The translations under genes and the position numbers were made by a program. Under the pieces are notes generated by a model. It worked only from the letters and a program-made list of their open reading frames with translations, did no database searches and was not told where the DNA came from. A DNA stretch of 34,477 nt from Gammaproteobacteria bacterium (lineage in GTDB: Bacteria; Pseudomonadota; Gammaproteobacteria; Burkholderiales; Rhodocyclaceae), in NCBI GenBank assembly GCA_018828385.1, contig JAHJVE010000010.1, positions 1-34,477 on the forward strand, in the 5' to 3' direction. Shown here piece by piece: positions 1 to 7,840 of this stretch (position 1 is the first letter of the stretch; each line of letters begins with the position of its first letter).

Positions 1-123
1 ACGACGCAGAAGGTGCTCGAGATGATCAAGGTGAACGGCCGGTGGCTGATCAACCGCGAGACCTCGGTCCCTTGTGTCGGCAACACCGTCGGCGGTTGCA
101 AGGTGACGGGGCGGGTCAAGTAA
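1..123 (+). CDS. C-terminal fragment of an unrecognised protein
   Basis: An open frame runs in from the left edge and stops at TAA 121-123, giving the last 40 residues of a protein whose start lies outside the window. The visible tail includes VNGRWLINRE and, further on, two cysteines about 13 residues apart. The VNGRWLI pattern resembles the closing strands of small alpha+beta-barrel (NTF2/SnoaL-like) proteins, but this is too short to assign. A strong hairpin terminator follows 24 nt after the stop, which supports this being a real gene end. Confidence 0.55.
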   Translation, partial: TTQKVLEMIKVNGRWLINRETSVPCVGNTVGGCKVTGRVK

Positions 124-147
124 GCCGGAACCGCGGCCGGACATGAC

Positions 148-173
148 AAAGGCCATGCGAGAGCATGGCCTTT
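148..173. terminator. Hairpin terminator between convergent genes
   Basis: A perfect 11-bp inverted repeat (AAAGGCCATGC / GCATGGCCTTT) surrounds a GAGA tetraloop. The A-run at the left and T-run at the right allow it to act in both directions, ending the gene at the left edge (plus) and the PEBP gene (minus) that converge here. Confidence 0.8.
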
Positions 174-195
174 GGCGTTTGGTGATGCGGGAAAG

Positions 196-825
196 TCAGG
201 CTTGCAGGCTGGCGTTCAGCGTATAAGTCCCGGTCAGGCTGGCTTCGCCCAGAATATGACCCTGGATGGCGGCACGGACTTCCGGGCCGCCAAACTTGCC
301 GTCCACCGCCAGTTTCTCGACATCGAGCGCATACACCGTGAACACGTAGCGATGGACAATCTCGTCGTTCCACGGCGGGCAGGGGCCGTCGTAGCCGTAG
401 TAGTCGCCGCTCATGTCGTGGTCGTTGGCGAACCAGTCGGTGTAGTTGTTGATACCTTGCCGACTGCCCTGAGCTGCCTGGGGTCCGGGCTTGCCGCGCG
501 GGGTGACGGTGGCGCTGAATTCGCCGGTCTTGATTTCGGTGACGGTGATCGGCAGATCGACCAGCACCCAGTGGAAGAAATCGATGCGGGGCAGCGCGGC
601 GGGAACGGTGCGGCCTTCCTGATTCACATCGTCACCCTGGCTCGGGACGTCCGGGTCGTGGCAGATGATGACGAAGGACTGGGTGCCGGCGGGCACTTCG
701 CTCCATGCCAGATGGGGATTCTCGTTCTTGCCAAGGCAGACGTGATGCGCCGGGTCCGGGGTGCAGAAGGCAAACTCACCGGGGATTTTTTGTCCGTCCG
801 CAAAGCTGTTGCTGGTCAGTTTCAT
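196..825 (-). CDS. PEBP/YbhB-family protein (Raf kinase inhibitor-like)
   Basis: The 209-residue product belongs to the phosphatidylethanolamine-binding protein family (YbhB/YbcL in bacteria), cytosolic or periplasmic ligand-binding proteins of poorly known function. Visible family features are NPHLAW followed by SFVIICHDPDVP near residues 35-60, and later YYGYDGPCPPWND with HRYVFTVYALD, which together line the conserved anion pocket. I start it at ATG 825-823, because the longer frame upstream overlaps murJ and encodes low-complexity shadow sequence. There is no signal peptide. The gene lies 14 nt downstream of murJ on the same strand and is probably co-transcribed. The family call is firm; the ligand is unknown. 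Confidence 0.85.
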   Translation of the reverse strand: MKLTSNSFADGQKIPGEFAFCTPDPAHHVCLGKNENPHLAWSEVPAGTQSFVIICHDPDVPSQGDDVNQEGRTVPAALPRIDFFHWVLVDLPITVTEIKTGEFSATVTPRGKPGPQAAQGSRQGINNYTDWFANDHDMSGDYYGYDGPCPPWNDEIVHRYVFTVYALDVEKLAVDGKFGGPEVRAAIQGHILGEASLTGTYTLNASLQA

Positions 826-839
826 CGTAACCTCATTTA

Positions 840-2387
840 TCAGGCCGCCTGGCGTCGGAAATCCCGCAGGCGGAAGCCAAGAATCCATAGCGTGGCGAAA
901 TAGGTCGTGGCGCCGAGTGGTACCAGCCAGGCCAAATGGATTGTCCGGTCGACGAAGCTGCTTTGCAACCAGCTTTTTTCGGCGCCCATGCCGAACCACA
1001 AGGCGGTGCCCATGGTGATCAGGGCCGCCAACAGCTTGCTGCTGAAACTCAGCCAGCCGGCCTGCGGTTGGTAGATTTCCAGGCGACGCAGGCCGCGATA
1101 GAGCATGAAGGCATTCAGGCAGGCGGCCAGGCCGATGGACAGGGCCAGGCCGGCGTGAGCCAGCCAGCCAACGAAGGCAAGGTTCATGGCCTGCGTGGCG
1201 GCCAGCGAAATAAGCGCGATGCGCACCGGGGTGCGGATGTTCTGGCGGGCATAGAAGCCCGGGGCCAGCACCTTGACGAGAATCATGCCGGTCAGGCCGA
1301 CGGTGTAGGCAACGAGGGCTTCGCGGGTGCGGAAGACGTCGTCGGCCGAAAAGGCGCCGTGGAAGAACAGCGCCGAGATCAGCGGTACGGCCAGGATGGC
1401 CAGGGCGAGGGCGGCCGGGGCGGCGAGCAACAGGGTCAGGCGCAGGCCCCAGTCGAGCAGGCGCGAATATTCAACCGGGTTGTTGCTGGCGTGGTAGCGC
1501 GACAGCGAAGGCAGCAGGATGGTGCCTAGAGCGGCACCGAGCAGGCCGGAGGGGAACTCCATGAGGCGGTCGGCGTAATAGAGCCAGGAGACGCTGCCGG
1601 ACTGGAGGAAGGAGGCAAAGATGGTGTTGATGAGCAGGCTGATCTGCGACACCGAAACGCCGATCATGGCCGGCGCCATGAGTTTGGTGATCCTCCGGAT
1701 GCCGGGGTCGGCCCAGGCGGCGCGCCAGTTCAGCGATGGGCGCGGCAGCATGGCGATTTTTTTCAGGGCGGGAATCTGGATGGCGAGTTGCAGCATACCG
1801 CCGAGAAAAACCGCCCAGCCGAGGACCAGCACGGGCGGGTCGAAATAGGGGGCGGCAAACAGCGCCATGGCGATCATCGAGAGATTGAGCAGCACCGGCG
1901 TGAAGGCCGGCAGCGCGAAGCGGCTCCAGCTGTTGAGAATGCCGCCCGAGAGCGCGACGAGCGACATGAAGAGGATGTAGGGAAAAGTGATACGGGTCAG
2001 CATCACGGTCAGTTCGAACTTGCCGGCGTCGTCGCTGAAGCCGGGCGCCGAGATCCAGACCAGCACCGGCGCGAGCGCGATGCCGAGGGCGGTGACGGCA
2101 AACAGCGCCATCGAAAGCAGGCTGGCGACATGATCGACGAGGGTGCGCGTGTCTTCGGCGTTGCGCTGGTTCTTGTATTCGCCAAGAATGGGCACGAAAG
2201 CCTGGGAGAAGGCGCCTTCGGCAAACATGCGGCGGAGCAGGTTGGGCAGCTTGAAGGCGACGAAGAAAGCGTCGGTGGCCAGGCCGGCCCCGAAGGTGCG
2301 GGCGATGACGAAGTCGCGGGCAAAGCCGAGAACTCGGGAGAGCAGGGTCATGCCACTGACCGTGGCCAGCGCGCGGAGCAGATTCAT
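840..2387 (-). CDS. murJ: Lipid II flippase MurJ (MviN)
   Basis: MurJ moves undecaprenyl-linked peptidoglycan precursor (lipid II) across the inner membrane. The 515-residue product has the expected length and about 14 hydrophobic segments. The N-terminal signature is clear: [19 protein letters not shown], then [30 protein letters not shown], with the charged residues that line the central cavity of MOP-superfamily flippases. ATG 2387-2385 gives the standard MurJ N-terminus. In many proteobacteria murJ is divergent from rpsT; here a consensus promoter and tRNA-Thr occupy that position instead. The PEBP gene follows closely downstream. Confidence 0.96.
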   Translation of the reverse strand: MNLLRALATVSGMTLLSRVLGFARDFVIARTFGAGLATDAFFVAFKLPNLLRRMFAEGAFSQAFVPILGEYKNQRNAEDTRTLVDHVASLLSMALFAVTALGIALAPVLVWISAPGFSDDAGKFELTVMLTRITFPYILFMSLVALSGGILNSWSRFALPAFTPVLLNLSMIAMALFAAPYFDPPVLVLGWAVFLGGMLQLAIQIPALKKIAMLPRPSLNWRAAWADPGIRRITKLMAPAMIGVSVSQISLLINTIFASFLQSGSVSWLYYADRLMEFPSGLLGAALGTILLPSLSRYHASNNPVEYSRLLDWGLRLTLLLAAPAALALAILAVPLISALFFHGAFSADDVFRTREALVAYTVGLTGMILVKVLAPGFYARQNIRTPVRIALISLAATQAMNLAFVGWLAHAGLALSIGLAACLNAFMLYRGLRRLEIYQPQAGWLSFSSKLLAALITMGTALWFGMGAEKSWLQSSFVDRTIHLAWLVPLGATTYFATLWILGFRLRDFRRQAA

Positions 2388-2400
2388 TGAGGTTTTTCCG

Positions 2401-2430
2401 TTGCCTGAAAAGGGGCAGAAAAGCTATAAT
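2401..2430 (+). promoter_or_regulatory. Sigma-70 promoter for tRNA-Thr
   Basis: TTGCCT (2401-2406) and a perfect TATAAT (2425-2430) are separated by 18 nt, pointing rightwards. Transcription would start near 2437 and give a leader of about 115 nt before the tRNA. No other gene lies between, so tRNA-Thr is the likely product. Confidence 0.7.
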
Positions 2431-2550
2431 TCTACGCTCTGCTTCTCCGGGAGCCGATAAAAGCCTCGAAACAGGCTTCCGTTCCGGTGACGAAAGGCTT
2501 GCAGGGCAAGGCTTTCAGGCGCAGACAAGGTTATGACAAGTTTTGGTTTC

Positions 2551-2626
2551 GCCGCTTTAGCTCAGTTGGTAGAGCAGTTCATTCGTAATGAAAAGGTCGC
2601 CAGTTCGATTCCGGCAAGCGGCACCA
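2551..2626 (+). tRNA. tRNA-Thr (anticodon CGT)
   Basis: The 76-nt cloverleaf has acceptor arms GCCGCTT and AAGCGGC, D arm GCTC...GAGC, anticodon loop TTCGTAA with anticodon CGT (reads ACG), T loop TTCGATT, and an encoded 3' CCA. The T stem carries one A-C mismatch and the anticodon stem one G-A mismatch at its base, neither of which prevents folding. A terminator follows 11 nt downstream and a promoter precedes it, so it is a single-tRNA transcription unit. Confidence 0.95.
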
Positions 2627-2637
2627 CTTGATGTGAG

Positions 2638-2666
2638 AAGGGCAACCCGCGAGGGTTGCCCTTTTT
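2638..2666 (+). terminator. Rho-independent terminator of tRNA-Thr
   Basis: An 11-bp stem (AAGGGCAACCC / GGGTTGCCCTT) with a GCGA loop is followed by a T-run. It also lies 32 nt beyond the nifM stop on the opposite strand and could act on that transcript, with the A-run as its U-tract. Confidence 0.85.
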
Positions 2667-2697
2667 GCTGTCCGGCGTTCTGAAAAGTCGGCTTCGC

Positions 2698-3513
2698 TCA
2701 GCTGCTGGGCAATTCCTTGATCCAGTCGCGCTGGGCTTCGCGGCGGCGTTTTTCGGTGAGTTTTTCGATGATGCGCGGGCAGGCTTCGGCGAAGGGGAGC
2801 ATGCCGAAGGGTGGGATTTCGTCGCAGCGCAGGATGTGCAGGCCCATCGGCGATTCGAGGACGGCGGAAACGTCATCGACGGCGAGGGCGAAGGCGGCCG
2901 GTTCGAGTTCCGGGAAAAGCTGCTGGCGTTTGACCATGCCGAGCTTGCCGCCATCCATGGCGGTCGGGCATTGCGAATGGCGCAGCGCGGCCTGACTGAA
3001 GTTTTCGCTGTTTTTTCCGGTTGACCGTAGCGATTCGAGGGTGGACGCGGCGATTGCCTTTTCGACCGGGTTGGAGAAGGTGATGAGGATATGGCGCAGG
3101 CGGCGGGCTTCCGGACGGTCGAACGCTTCCGGGTGGAGGCGGTAGTAGATTTCCGCGTCGACTTCGCTGACGGCCGGGACGGCCGAGGCGACCTTGTCGA
3201 GCACCGCTTCGATGCGTAGGTCGCGCTCGACGGCGGCGCTCAGTTTGTCGGCGTCGAGGCCATTCCGTTCGAGGTCGGCGGCCATGTCGTCGGGGCTGGC
3301 GTAGCGCTGGCGGATTTCGTCGATCCGGCTGGCAACGGTCGGCGCCGGAACGACGACCCGGGCCGCGGCGGCGCTGGACAGAATGCGCTGTTCAAGGCGG
3401 GCCTGCTTGCCGGCGATTTCGCCGAGGCGGGCCTGCTCGGCCTCGTTCAGCGTGTCGGGTGCCTTTTTGAACAGTTCGTGGGCAAGCTTGAGTTCAAGGT
3501 AGCCGTGTTGCAT
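2698..3513 (-). CDS. nifM: NifM, parvulin-type prolyl isomerase for nitrogenase Fe protein
   Basis: NifM is needed for folding of the nitrogenase Fe protein (NifH) and belongs to the SurA/PpiC parvulin superfamily. The 271-residue product has a helical N-terminal half and a C-terminal parvulin domain beginning at RRLRHILITFSN, with the family's S-x-C-P-T, GGKLGMV and PELEPAAFAL segments. ATG 3513-3511 starts the typical MQHGYLELKLAHELF N-terminus; the frame extends further upstream but overlaps nifZ. It is the last gene of the nifV-cysE-unknown-nifW-nifZ-nifM operon and starts 4 nt after nifZ. A stretch of the parvulin domain (RSTGKNSENF) is encoded by a copy of the dispersed 39-nt sequence found elsewhere in the window. 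Confidence 0.9.
   Translation of the reverse strand: MQHGYLELKLAHELFKKAPDTLNEAEQARLGEIAGKQARLEQRILSSAAAARVVVPAPTVASRIDEIRQRYASPDDMAADLERNGLDADKLSAAVERDLRIEAVLDKVASAVPAVSEVDAEIYYRLHPEAFDRPEARRLRHILITFSNPVEKAIAASTLESLRSTGKNSENFSQAALRHSQCPTAMDGGKLGMVKRQQLFPELEPAAFALAVDDVSAVLESPMGLHILRCDEIPPFGMLPFAEACPRIIEKLTEKRRREAQRDWIKELPSS
2995..3033 (+). repeat. Copy of dispersed 39-nt sequence inside nifM
   Basis: On the plus strand this stretch contains TTTTTTCCGGTTGACCGTAG. It matches the intergenic copy at 27700 without interruption for 25 nt and at several flanking bases. It is read on the minus strand as part of the NifM parvulin domain without disturbing the frame. Confidence 0.65.
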
Positions 3514-3517
3514 TTGC

Positions 3518-3976
3518 TTACTCCGCCGGTTTGTGCGGTTCGAGGATGGCTTCGGGAATTTGCAGGACGCGCCCGGGCAGGCTGTCGAAGTGGATGTGAT
3601 AGGTGACGCCGTTTGTCGCATCGCGGATCACCTTGATGACTTCGCCAACGGCGCCGAGTTCGACCAGCACCTGGCCGCCGACCGACAACTGCTTGGCAGC
3701 GCGGACTTTTTCGCGGAATTCGTAGCGCGACGGGGTCCATTCATCGTCGCCACCGATCAATTCCTCTTCGCGGCAACCGACGATCTTGCCTTCTTCGAGG
3801 AAGTTCACCGAATAGATGATCTGGTCCTGCAGGAAGGTGCCGACATCGACGACATAGCCGATGCTGCCGCGGCGCACGAGAAAGTCGCCCGGGTCGAGGC
3901 CGGGATAGGTGCCGTCGTTGCGGACATTGCGGGTGAGGCGCACGGCCTCACCGTACTCCCATTTTGCGTTCATCAT
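3518..3976 (-). CDS. nifZ: NifZ, MoFe-protein maturation factor
   Basis: NifZ helps mature the P-clusters of the nitrogenase MoFe protein. The 152-residue product contains the NifZ beta-barrel-like domain twice: once around YGEAVRLTRNVRNDGTYPG to VNFLEEGKIVGCREEELI, and again around FREKVRAAKQLSVGGQ to the C-terminus, each with a G-x-(I/V)-x-x-V core. The first ATG (3976-3974) overlaps the nifW stop as ATGA, so the two are translationally coupled; a second ATG follows immediately. nifM starts 4 nt downstream. The tandem-domain length is usual for Azotobacter-type NifZ. Confidence 0.92.
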   Translation of the reverse strand: MMNAKWEYGEAVRLTRNVRNDGTYPGLDPGDFLVRRGSIGYVVDVGTFLQDQIIYSVNFLEEGKIVGCREEELIGGDDEWTPSRYEFREKVRAAKQLSVGGQVLVELGAVGEVIKVIRDATNGVTYHIHFDSLPGRVLQIPEAILEPHKPAE

Positions 3977-4314
3977 TGGCGGAACACCTTGTCGAGGGAT
4001 ACGAAGGAGCTCATGCCGCCGTCAGGCTTGGCGACGTGCTGAAAGACGGCGAAGACTTTTTCGGTCAGCGAATCCGAGGTCACGAAGTCCTGGTAGGCGC
4101 GTTCCAGCCACAGGCGGTAGATGCCGCGCTGCATTTCTTCTTCCGGCGGCAGGTTCGGGGCCTGCTTTGACAGGTAGTCGTGGAAGCGCTGCAGGATATG
4201 CAGGCGATTCACATGAATGACCGCCGGGTCGTAGGGGACCGCGAAATAGTCGAGAAAGTCTTCGGCAGAAACCAGGTCTTCCATGGCTTCGGCAAGGGTC
4301 AGGGTGTCTTCCAT
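3973..4314 (-). CDS. nifW: NifW, nitrogenase stabilising/protective protein
   Basis: NifW associates with the MoFe protein during maturation and has been linked to its protection from oxygen. The 113-residue product starts MEDTLTLAEAMEDLVSAEDFLDYFAVPYDP and continues with NRLHILQRFHDYL, the characteristic NifW helical domain, and has the standard family length. ATG 4314-4312 is preceded on its strand by GAGGAAACC, an acceptable ribosome binding site. It sits between the 180-residue unknown gene and nifZ, with which it overlaps by 4 nt. The assignment rests on sequence pattern and position in the operon. Confidence 0.92.
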   Translation of the reverse strand: MEDTLTLAEAMEDLVSAEDFLDYFAVPYDPAVIHVNRLHILQRFHDYLSKQAPNLPPEEEMQRGIYRLWLERAYQDFVTSDSLTEKVFAVFQHVAKPDGGMSSFVSLDKVFRQ

Positions 4315-4324
4315 GATGGTTTCC

Positions 4325-4867
4325 TCAGGCGGCAACAAGTTGAAGTTCGGGGGTGGAGTCGGAGTCTTCGCTACTGCTCTGGAACTCATCGATGACTTCG
4401 AGGAGTTTGGCGGCGCCAAGGTGGTCGCGGCTGTCCAGCGTGGCAAGTTTGGTCAGGCGGTCGCGCGATTCGGCAATGCGACCAAGGCGTAGCAGAACGA
4501 CGCTTTCGGCCTTGAGCGCCAGCAGGTAGAAACGGAGCAGGCCGAAGGAGGTCGCCGCGGCCGAGCCGAGCTGGGCTTCGTCGATCTGGCGCCAGTCGGC
4601 CGGGATGCCAAGATGACGGGCCGAAACGCGCATGGCGTGTTCGGCGACGATGAGCACTTCGTCAAGGCGATGTTGATAGAAATAATAGCGGTACAGGCTG
4701 ACCAGGACGGTCAGGTGCTCGGGCGCCAGCAGATGGGCGCGGAGCAGGGCTAGTTCGGCTGATGGGTCGCCGTAGTCGTCGGCCGCCTGGGCGATCAGAC
4801 GTTCGGCCTCGGCGGGCAGTTCGTCTTCGAAGTAGAGCTTGCAGTCGGAAAAGTCGAGCAGGTCCAT
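4325..4867 (-). CDS. nif-operon protein of unknown function, helical/TPR-like
   Basis: I do not recognise a named gene. The 180-residue product is predicted to be almost entirely helical: LLDFSDCKLYFEDELPAEAERLIAQAADDYGDPSAELALLRAHLLAPEHLTVLVSLYRYYFYQHRLDEVLIVAEHAM reads like two tetratricopeptide-style helix pairs, and a second group runs through SFGLLRFYLLALKAESVVLLRLGRIAESRDRLTKLATLD. The C-terminal 20 residues are polar and probably disordered. It starts 2 nt after cysE and ends 10 nt before nifW, so it is made with the nifV operon. A scaffold or partner role in nitrogenase maturation is an inference from context only. Confidence 0.75.
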   Translation of the reverse strand: MDLLDFSDCKLYFEDELPAEAERLIAQAADDYGDPSAELALLRAHLLAPEHLTVLVSLYRYYFYQHRLDEVLIVAEHAMRVSARHLGIPADWRQIDEAQLGSAAATSFGLLRFYLLALKAESVVLLRLGRIAESRDRLTKLATLDSRDHLGAAKLLEVIDEFQSSSEDSDSTPELQLVAA

Positions 4868-4869
4868 GG

Positions 4870-5652
4870 TCAGTTCACCGCGTGCATGGACTCGTGCTCG
4901 CAGCACAAGTCGCCGGCCGAACAGGTATTGCATTCGCCGCTGTGGTCGGTGGGCGGCTCGTGGCGGACTTCCGCCAGTTCCCTTTCGAGGATCTCGATGC
5001 GCTCGATGAGGCAGGCGATCGACTTGGCCACCGGGTCGGGCATCAGGTTGTGATCGAGGCTGATGCCGTTGGCCGGGCGTGCCGTACCGACCCGGGTGTC
5101 GACGATCCGGCCGGGAACTCCGACGACGGTCCGGTCGGCCGGCACGTCCTTGACGACGACCGAGTTGGCACCGACGCGAACACGTTCGCCGATGCTGATC
5201 GGGCCGAGAATCTTGGCGCCGGCACCGACGACGACACCGTCGGCCAGCGTCGGGTGGCGCTTTCCCTTGTTCCACGAGGTGCCGCCGAGGGTGACGCCGT
5301 GGTAAAGGGTGACATCGTCGCCGACCTCGGCCGTTTCGCCGATGACGACGCAGGCTCCGTGGTCGATGAAGAAGCGGCGGCCGATGGTGGCGCCGGGGTG
5401 GATGTCGACATTGGTCAGCGTTCGTCCGACGAAGGACAGCAGGCGCGCCGGAAAGCGCCAGCCGGCCAGCCACAGGCGGTGCGATAGCCGGTGGGTCAGG
5501 ATGGCGTGCACGCCGGGATAGGTGGTCAGAACTTCAAGCGTCGAGCGGGCAGCCGGGTCGCGCTGGAAGACGCAGGACAGGTCTTCCTTGAGGGTTGCCC
5601 ACAGGCCGGGGACTGCCAGTGCAGTTGCTGTCATGGTCATCGCTTCAGACAT
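4870..5652 (-). CDS. cysE: Serine O-acetyltransferase, nif-associated CysE
   Basis: The enzyme makes O-acetylserine from serine and acetyl-CoA, the committed step to cysteine. In nif operons it is thought to feed cysteine desulfurase for Fe-S cluster assembly. The 260-residue product has the N-terminal helical segment ([30 protein letters not shown]) and the left-handed beta-helix with hexapeptide repeats, including the active-site region [29 protein letters not shown] and [13 protein letters not shown]. The start codon overlaps the nifV stop by 8 nt. Unusually, the C-terminus carries a cysteine-rich tail (C241, C244, C250, C251), not part of the catalytic fold. Azotobacter has the same nifV-cysE arrangement. 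Confidence 0.93.
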   Translation of the reverse strand: MSEAMTMTATALAVPGLWATLKEDLSCVFQRDPAARSTLEVLTTYPGVHAILTHRLSHRLWLAGWRFPARLLSFVGRTLTNVDIHPGATIGRRFFIDHGACVVIGETAEVGDDVTLYHGVTLGGTSWNKGKRHPTLADGVVVGAGAKILGPISIGERVRVGANSVVVKDVPADRTVVGVPGRIVDTRVGTARPANGISLDHNLMPDPVAKSIACLIERIEILERELAEVRHEPPTDHSGECNTCSAGDLCCEHESMHAVN

Positions 5653-6784
5653 GGAGTTGGCTCCGGATGGAGGTCAGAAGAGCGCGCAGATCGGACGCTT
5701 CAGGCGGATGTTTGTGTTCGGCGACGAAGTTGCGGACGCGCGGCAACATGGCCTGCGCTTCCGACTCGCCGAGTTCGAAGCCGAGGCCGGCAAAAACCAC
5801 CTGCACAGCGCGCGAGCCGGAATGTTTGCCGAGCACGATGCGGTGCGACTGGCCGACTTCCTGCGGGTCGTAGCCCTGGTAGTTGTCCGGATGCTTGAGC
5901 AGGCCATCGACGTGGATGCCTGCTTCGTGCGTGAAAGCGCCGGCGCCAACAATGCTCTTCTGCCACGGCACGGCGCGCCCCGAGGCGCTGGCCACCTGGC
6001 TGGAGAGGGCGGGAAAGCCTTTGAGGCTGACGCCGGTTTCGATGCCGTAGAGTTTTTGCAGGCCAAGCACGACTTCTTCAAGCGGCGCATTGCCGGCGCG
6101 TTCGCCGAGGCCATTGACTGTCGTGTTCACATGGGTCGCGCCGGCCTTGCAGGCGGCCAGCGTGTTGGCGGTGGCCAGGCCCATGTCGTCGTGGGCGTGC
6201 ATCTCGATTTCGAGGCCGGTGTTGCGGCGCAGGGTGCTGATCTTGTCGAAGGTGCCGAAGGGTTCGAGGATACCGAGGGTGTCGGCAAAACGCAGGCGGC
6301 GGGCGCCGGCGCGCTCGGCGGTTTCGGCCAGGGCACAGAGGAAATTCATGTCGGCGCGCGAAGCATCTTCGCAGCCGAGGCCGACTTCGAGGCCGAGGCT
6401 GAGCGCAGCGCCGATGAACTTGGGCAGTTCGCGTAGCAACCAGGCGCGGTCCTGCTTGAGCTTGTAGGACAGGTGCTGGTCGGAGGCCGGCACCGAAATA
6501 TCGATCATGTGCGCGCCGAGGTCGGCGCAGGCGGCGATGTCGGCCGGGTGCATGCGGCTCCACACCATCAAACGCGGGGCCAGTTTGAGGTCGGCGACGG
6601 CGCGGATGGAGTCACGCTCCTCGTCGCCCATGGCCGGGATGCCGACTTCCAGTTCGGGTACGCCGATGGCGGCGAGCTGGCGGGCGATGTCCAGTTTTTC
6701 GTCCAGCGAGAACGCCACGCCAGCCGACTGTTCGCCGTCGCGCAGGGTGGTGTCGTTGATGGTGACGAAAGCTGGGTGGGTCAT
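5645..6784 (-). CDS. nifV: Homocitrate synthase NifV
   Basis: NifV condenses acetyl-CoA with 2-oxoglutarate to give homocitrate, the organic ligand of the nitrogenase iron-molybdenum cofactor. The 379-residue TIM-barrel protein shows the family signatures [18 protein letters not shown] at residues 8-25, [18 protein letters not shown] with the metal-binding Hx[22 protein letters not shown], and a C-terminal region with [11 protein letters not shown] 6784-6782 is preceded by AGGAGATTGCC, a good ribosome binding site. It is the first gene of its operon, with a consensus sigma-54 promoter about 25 nt upstream and a NifA site beyond that. Confidence 0.95.
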   Translation of the reverse strand: MTHPAFVTINDTTLRDGEQSAGVAFSLDEKLDIARQLAAIGVPELEVGIPAMGDEERDSIRAVADLKLAPRLMVWSRMHPADIAACADLGAHMIDISVPASDQHLSYKLKQDRAWLLRELPKFIGAALSLGLEVGLGCEDASRADMNFLCALAETAERAGARRLRFADTLGILEPFGTFDKISTLRRNTGLEIEMHAHDDMGLATANTLAACKAGATHVNTTVNGLGERAGNAPLEEVVLGLQKLYGIETGVSLKGFPALSSQVASASGRAVPWQKSIVGAGAFTHEAGIHVDGLLKHPDNYQGYDPQEVGQSHRIVLGKHSGSRAVQVVFAGLGFELGESEAQAMLPRVRNFVAEHKHPPEASDLRALLTSIRSQLHV

Positions 6785-6807
6785 GGCAATCTCCTCGGCT
6801 TCTTTTC

Positions 6808-6823
6808 AGCAAGGATGGTGCCA
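6808..6823 (-). promoter_or_regulatory. Sigma-54 promoter of the nifV operon
   Basis: Read on the minus strand, TGGCAC-N5-TTGCT matches the -24/-12 consensus exactly, with GG and GC ten bases apart. The start would fall near 6797, just ahead of the nifV ribosome binding site. An IHF-like sequence (TTTCAA-N4-TTG, 6826-6838, one mismatch to consensus) lies between the promoter and the upstream NifA site. Confidence 0.9.
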
Positions 6824-6883
6824 ATTTTCAAGTTATTGAAAATACAGAAAAATTTTTATAGGGAACTGATGATGTTGGGTTGT

Positions 6884-6899
6884 TGTCGCGAATCCGACA
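6884..6899 (-). promoter_or_regulatory. NifA upstream activator sequence for nifV operon
   Basis: TGT-CGCGAATCCG-ACA fits the NifA enhancer pattern TGT-N10-ACA. It is centred about 95 nt upstream of the predicted sigma-54 start, the usual distance. The rest of the 298-nt gap to the methyltransferase gene holds a weak GGGTA/TACCC hairpin (6952-6968) and no coding frame I can support. Confidence 0.85.
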
Positions 6900-7082
6900 A
6901 ATTTTTTCGTCGTGCTGCGCCGGCAATTTCGGTGATAGGCTAGTCCTCACCGGGTAGCCAAAATACCCCAACCGCGCGAGTGCCTTTTCGGCCTGCATGG
7001 CTCTTCTCCAGAAGCGTTGTGTCTTTCGATCAGAACATTTTCCTGATTCAACAACGCAGCATCCGCTGGAAAAAAAAACGCC

Positions 7083-7766
7083 ATGACTGGACGCGATAAC
7101 GAACTCTGGCAGGACGCCTGGCGCAGGCAAGACATCGACTTTCACCAGTCGGTGGTCAACCCGCTTCTTTTGAAATTTTGGCCAAAATTCCGGTTGACCG
7201 TAGAAGACCGGATTTTCGTGCCGCTATGCGGCAAAAGCCTCGATCTGCTCTGGCTCGCCAAGCAAGGCCACAAGGTCATCGGCGTTGAACTCAGCCCGCT
7301 CGCGGTGCGCGCCTTTTTTCGAGAAAACAAGCTGCAGCCGACGCGCCGGAAAGTTGGCAATTTCACCCTGTGGGAACATGGGCGCATCGGGATCCTGTGC
7401 GGTGATTTCTTCAAATTGACGGCCGCCGATCTGGGCGACATTTCCGTCGTTTTCGACCGCGCCTCGCTGACGGCGCTGCCCGACGATATTCGCGGCGACT
7501 ACATCGCGCAACTCCGGCGCATTCTGCCGGCCGGTTGCCGGATGCTGCTGTTGACCACCGAGGAGCCGGACGAAGGTGAAACTCAGGGGCAGCCATTTGC
7601 CGTGGCCGACGAAATTGCCAGCCTGTACACCAGCGCTTTCGAGATCGAGCTTGGCCATGTCGAAAGCAGCTTCGAGGCCGACCCGGACCCGGCAATCAGC
7701 CAGCCGGTCAGGATTGAGCAGAAAGTCTATTTTCTGACGCCGAAAAGCGATGCATATCCGGCCTGA
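7083..7766 (+). CDS. tpm: Thiopurine S-methyltransferase family protein
   Basis: The 227-residue product is a SAM-dependent methyltransferase of the bacterial TPMT type, which methylates thiols and, in some bacteria, selenium or tellurium oxyanions. Evident are the N-terminal WQDAWRRQDIDFHQSVVNPLL, the SAM-binding VPLCGKSLDLLWLAKQGHKVIGVELS at residues 43-68, and VFDRASLTALPDDIRGDY. Length and layout are standard. It lies between two nif operons, transcribed away from nifV, with only a weak A-rich stretch ahead of ATG 7083. The segment LKFWPKFRLTVED is encoded by DNA resembling the dispersed 39-nt sequence. The physiological substrate cannot be read from sequence. Confidence 0.92.
   Translation: MTGRDNELWQDAWRRQDIDFHQSVVNPLLLKFWPKFRLTVEDRIFVPLCGKSLDLLWLAKQGHKVIGVELSPLAVRAFFRENKLQPTRRKVGNFTLWEHGRIGILCGDFFKLTAADLGDISVVFDRASLTALPDDIRGDYIAQLRRILPAGCRMLLLTTEEPDEGETQGQPFAVADEIASLYTSAFEIELGHVESSFEADPDPAISQPVRIEQKVYFLTPKSDAYPA
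7173..7206 (+). repeat. Degenerate copy of dispersed sequence inside tpm
   Basis: This stretch contains ATTTTGGCCA followed by TTCCGGTTGACCGTAG, matching both halves of the intergenic 39-nt element, with the connecting T-run replaced by AAATT and shortened by one base. It contains the perfect palindrome AATTTTGGCCAAAATT (7174-7189). It is read in frame as part of the methyltransferase. Confidence 0.5.
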
Positions 7767-7840
7767 GAGAAGGCGGGGGGGTACTACGTCCGGAATAGGA
7801 GGTAAACTCCGCGAATTGTTTTTGACGGGTTGAGTTCGGC

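Noticed and set aside
172..903. Long open frame opposite the PEBP gene
   Set aside because: It lies antisense to a protein with clear family motifs and has low-complexity composition typical of GC-rich shadows.
1788..2390. 200-codon open frame antisense to murJ
   Set aside because: Charged, repetitive composition (Glu/Arg/Gly/His) typical of an antisense shadow in high-GC DNA; murJ is certain.
2456..2550. Leader between the tRNA promoter and tRNA-Thr as a riboswitch or small RNA
   Set aside because: Only short hairpins (such as CTTGC/GCAAG) are visible and no known RNA motif; it is probably a processed leader.
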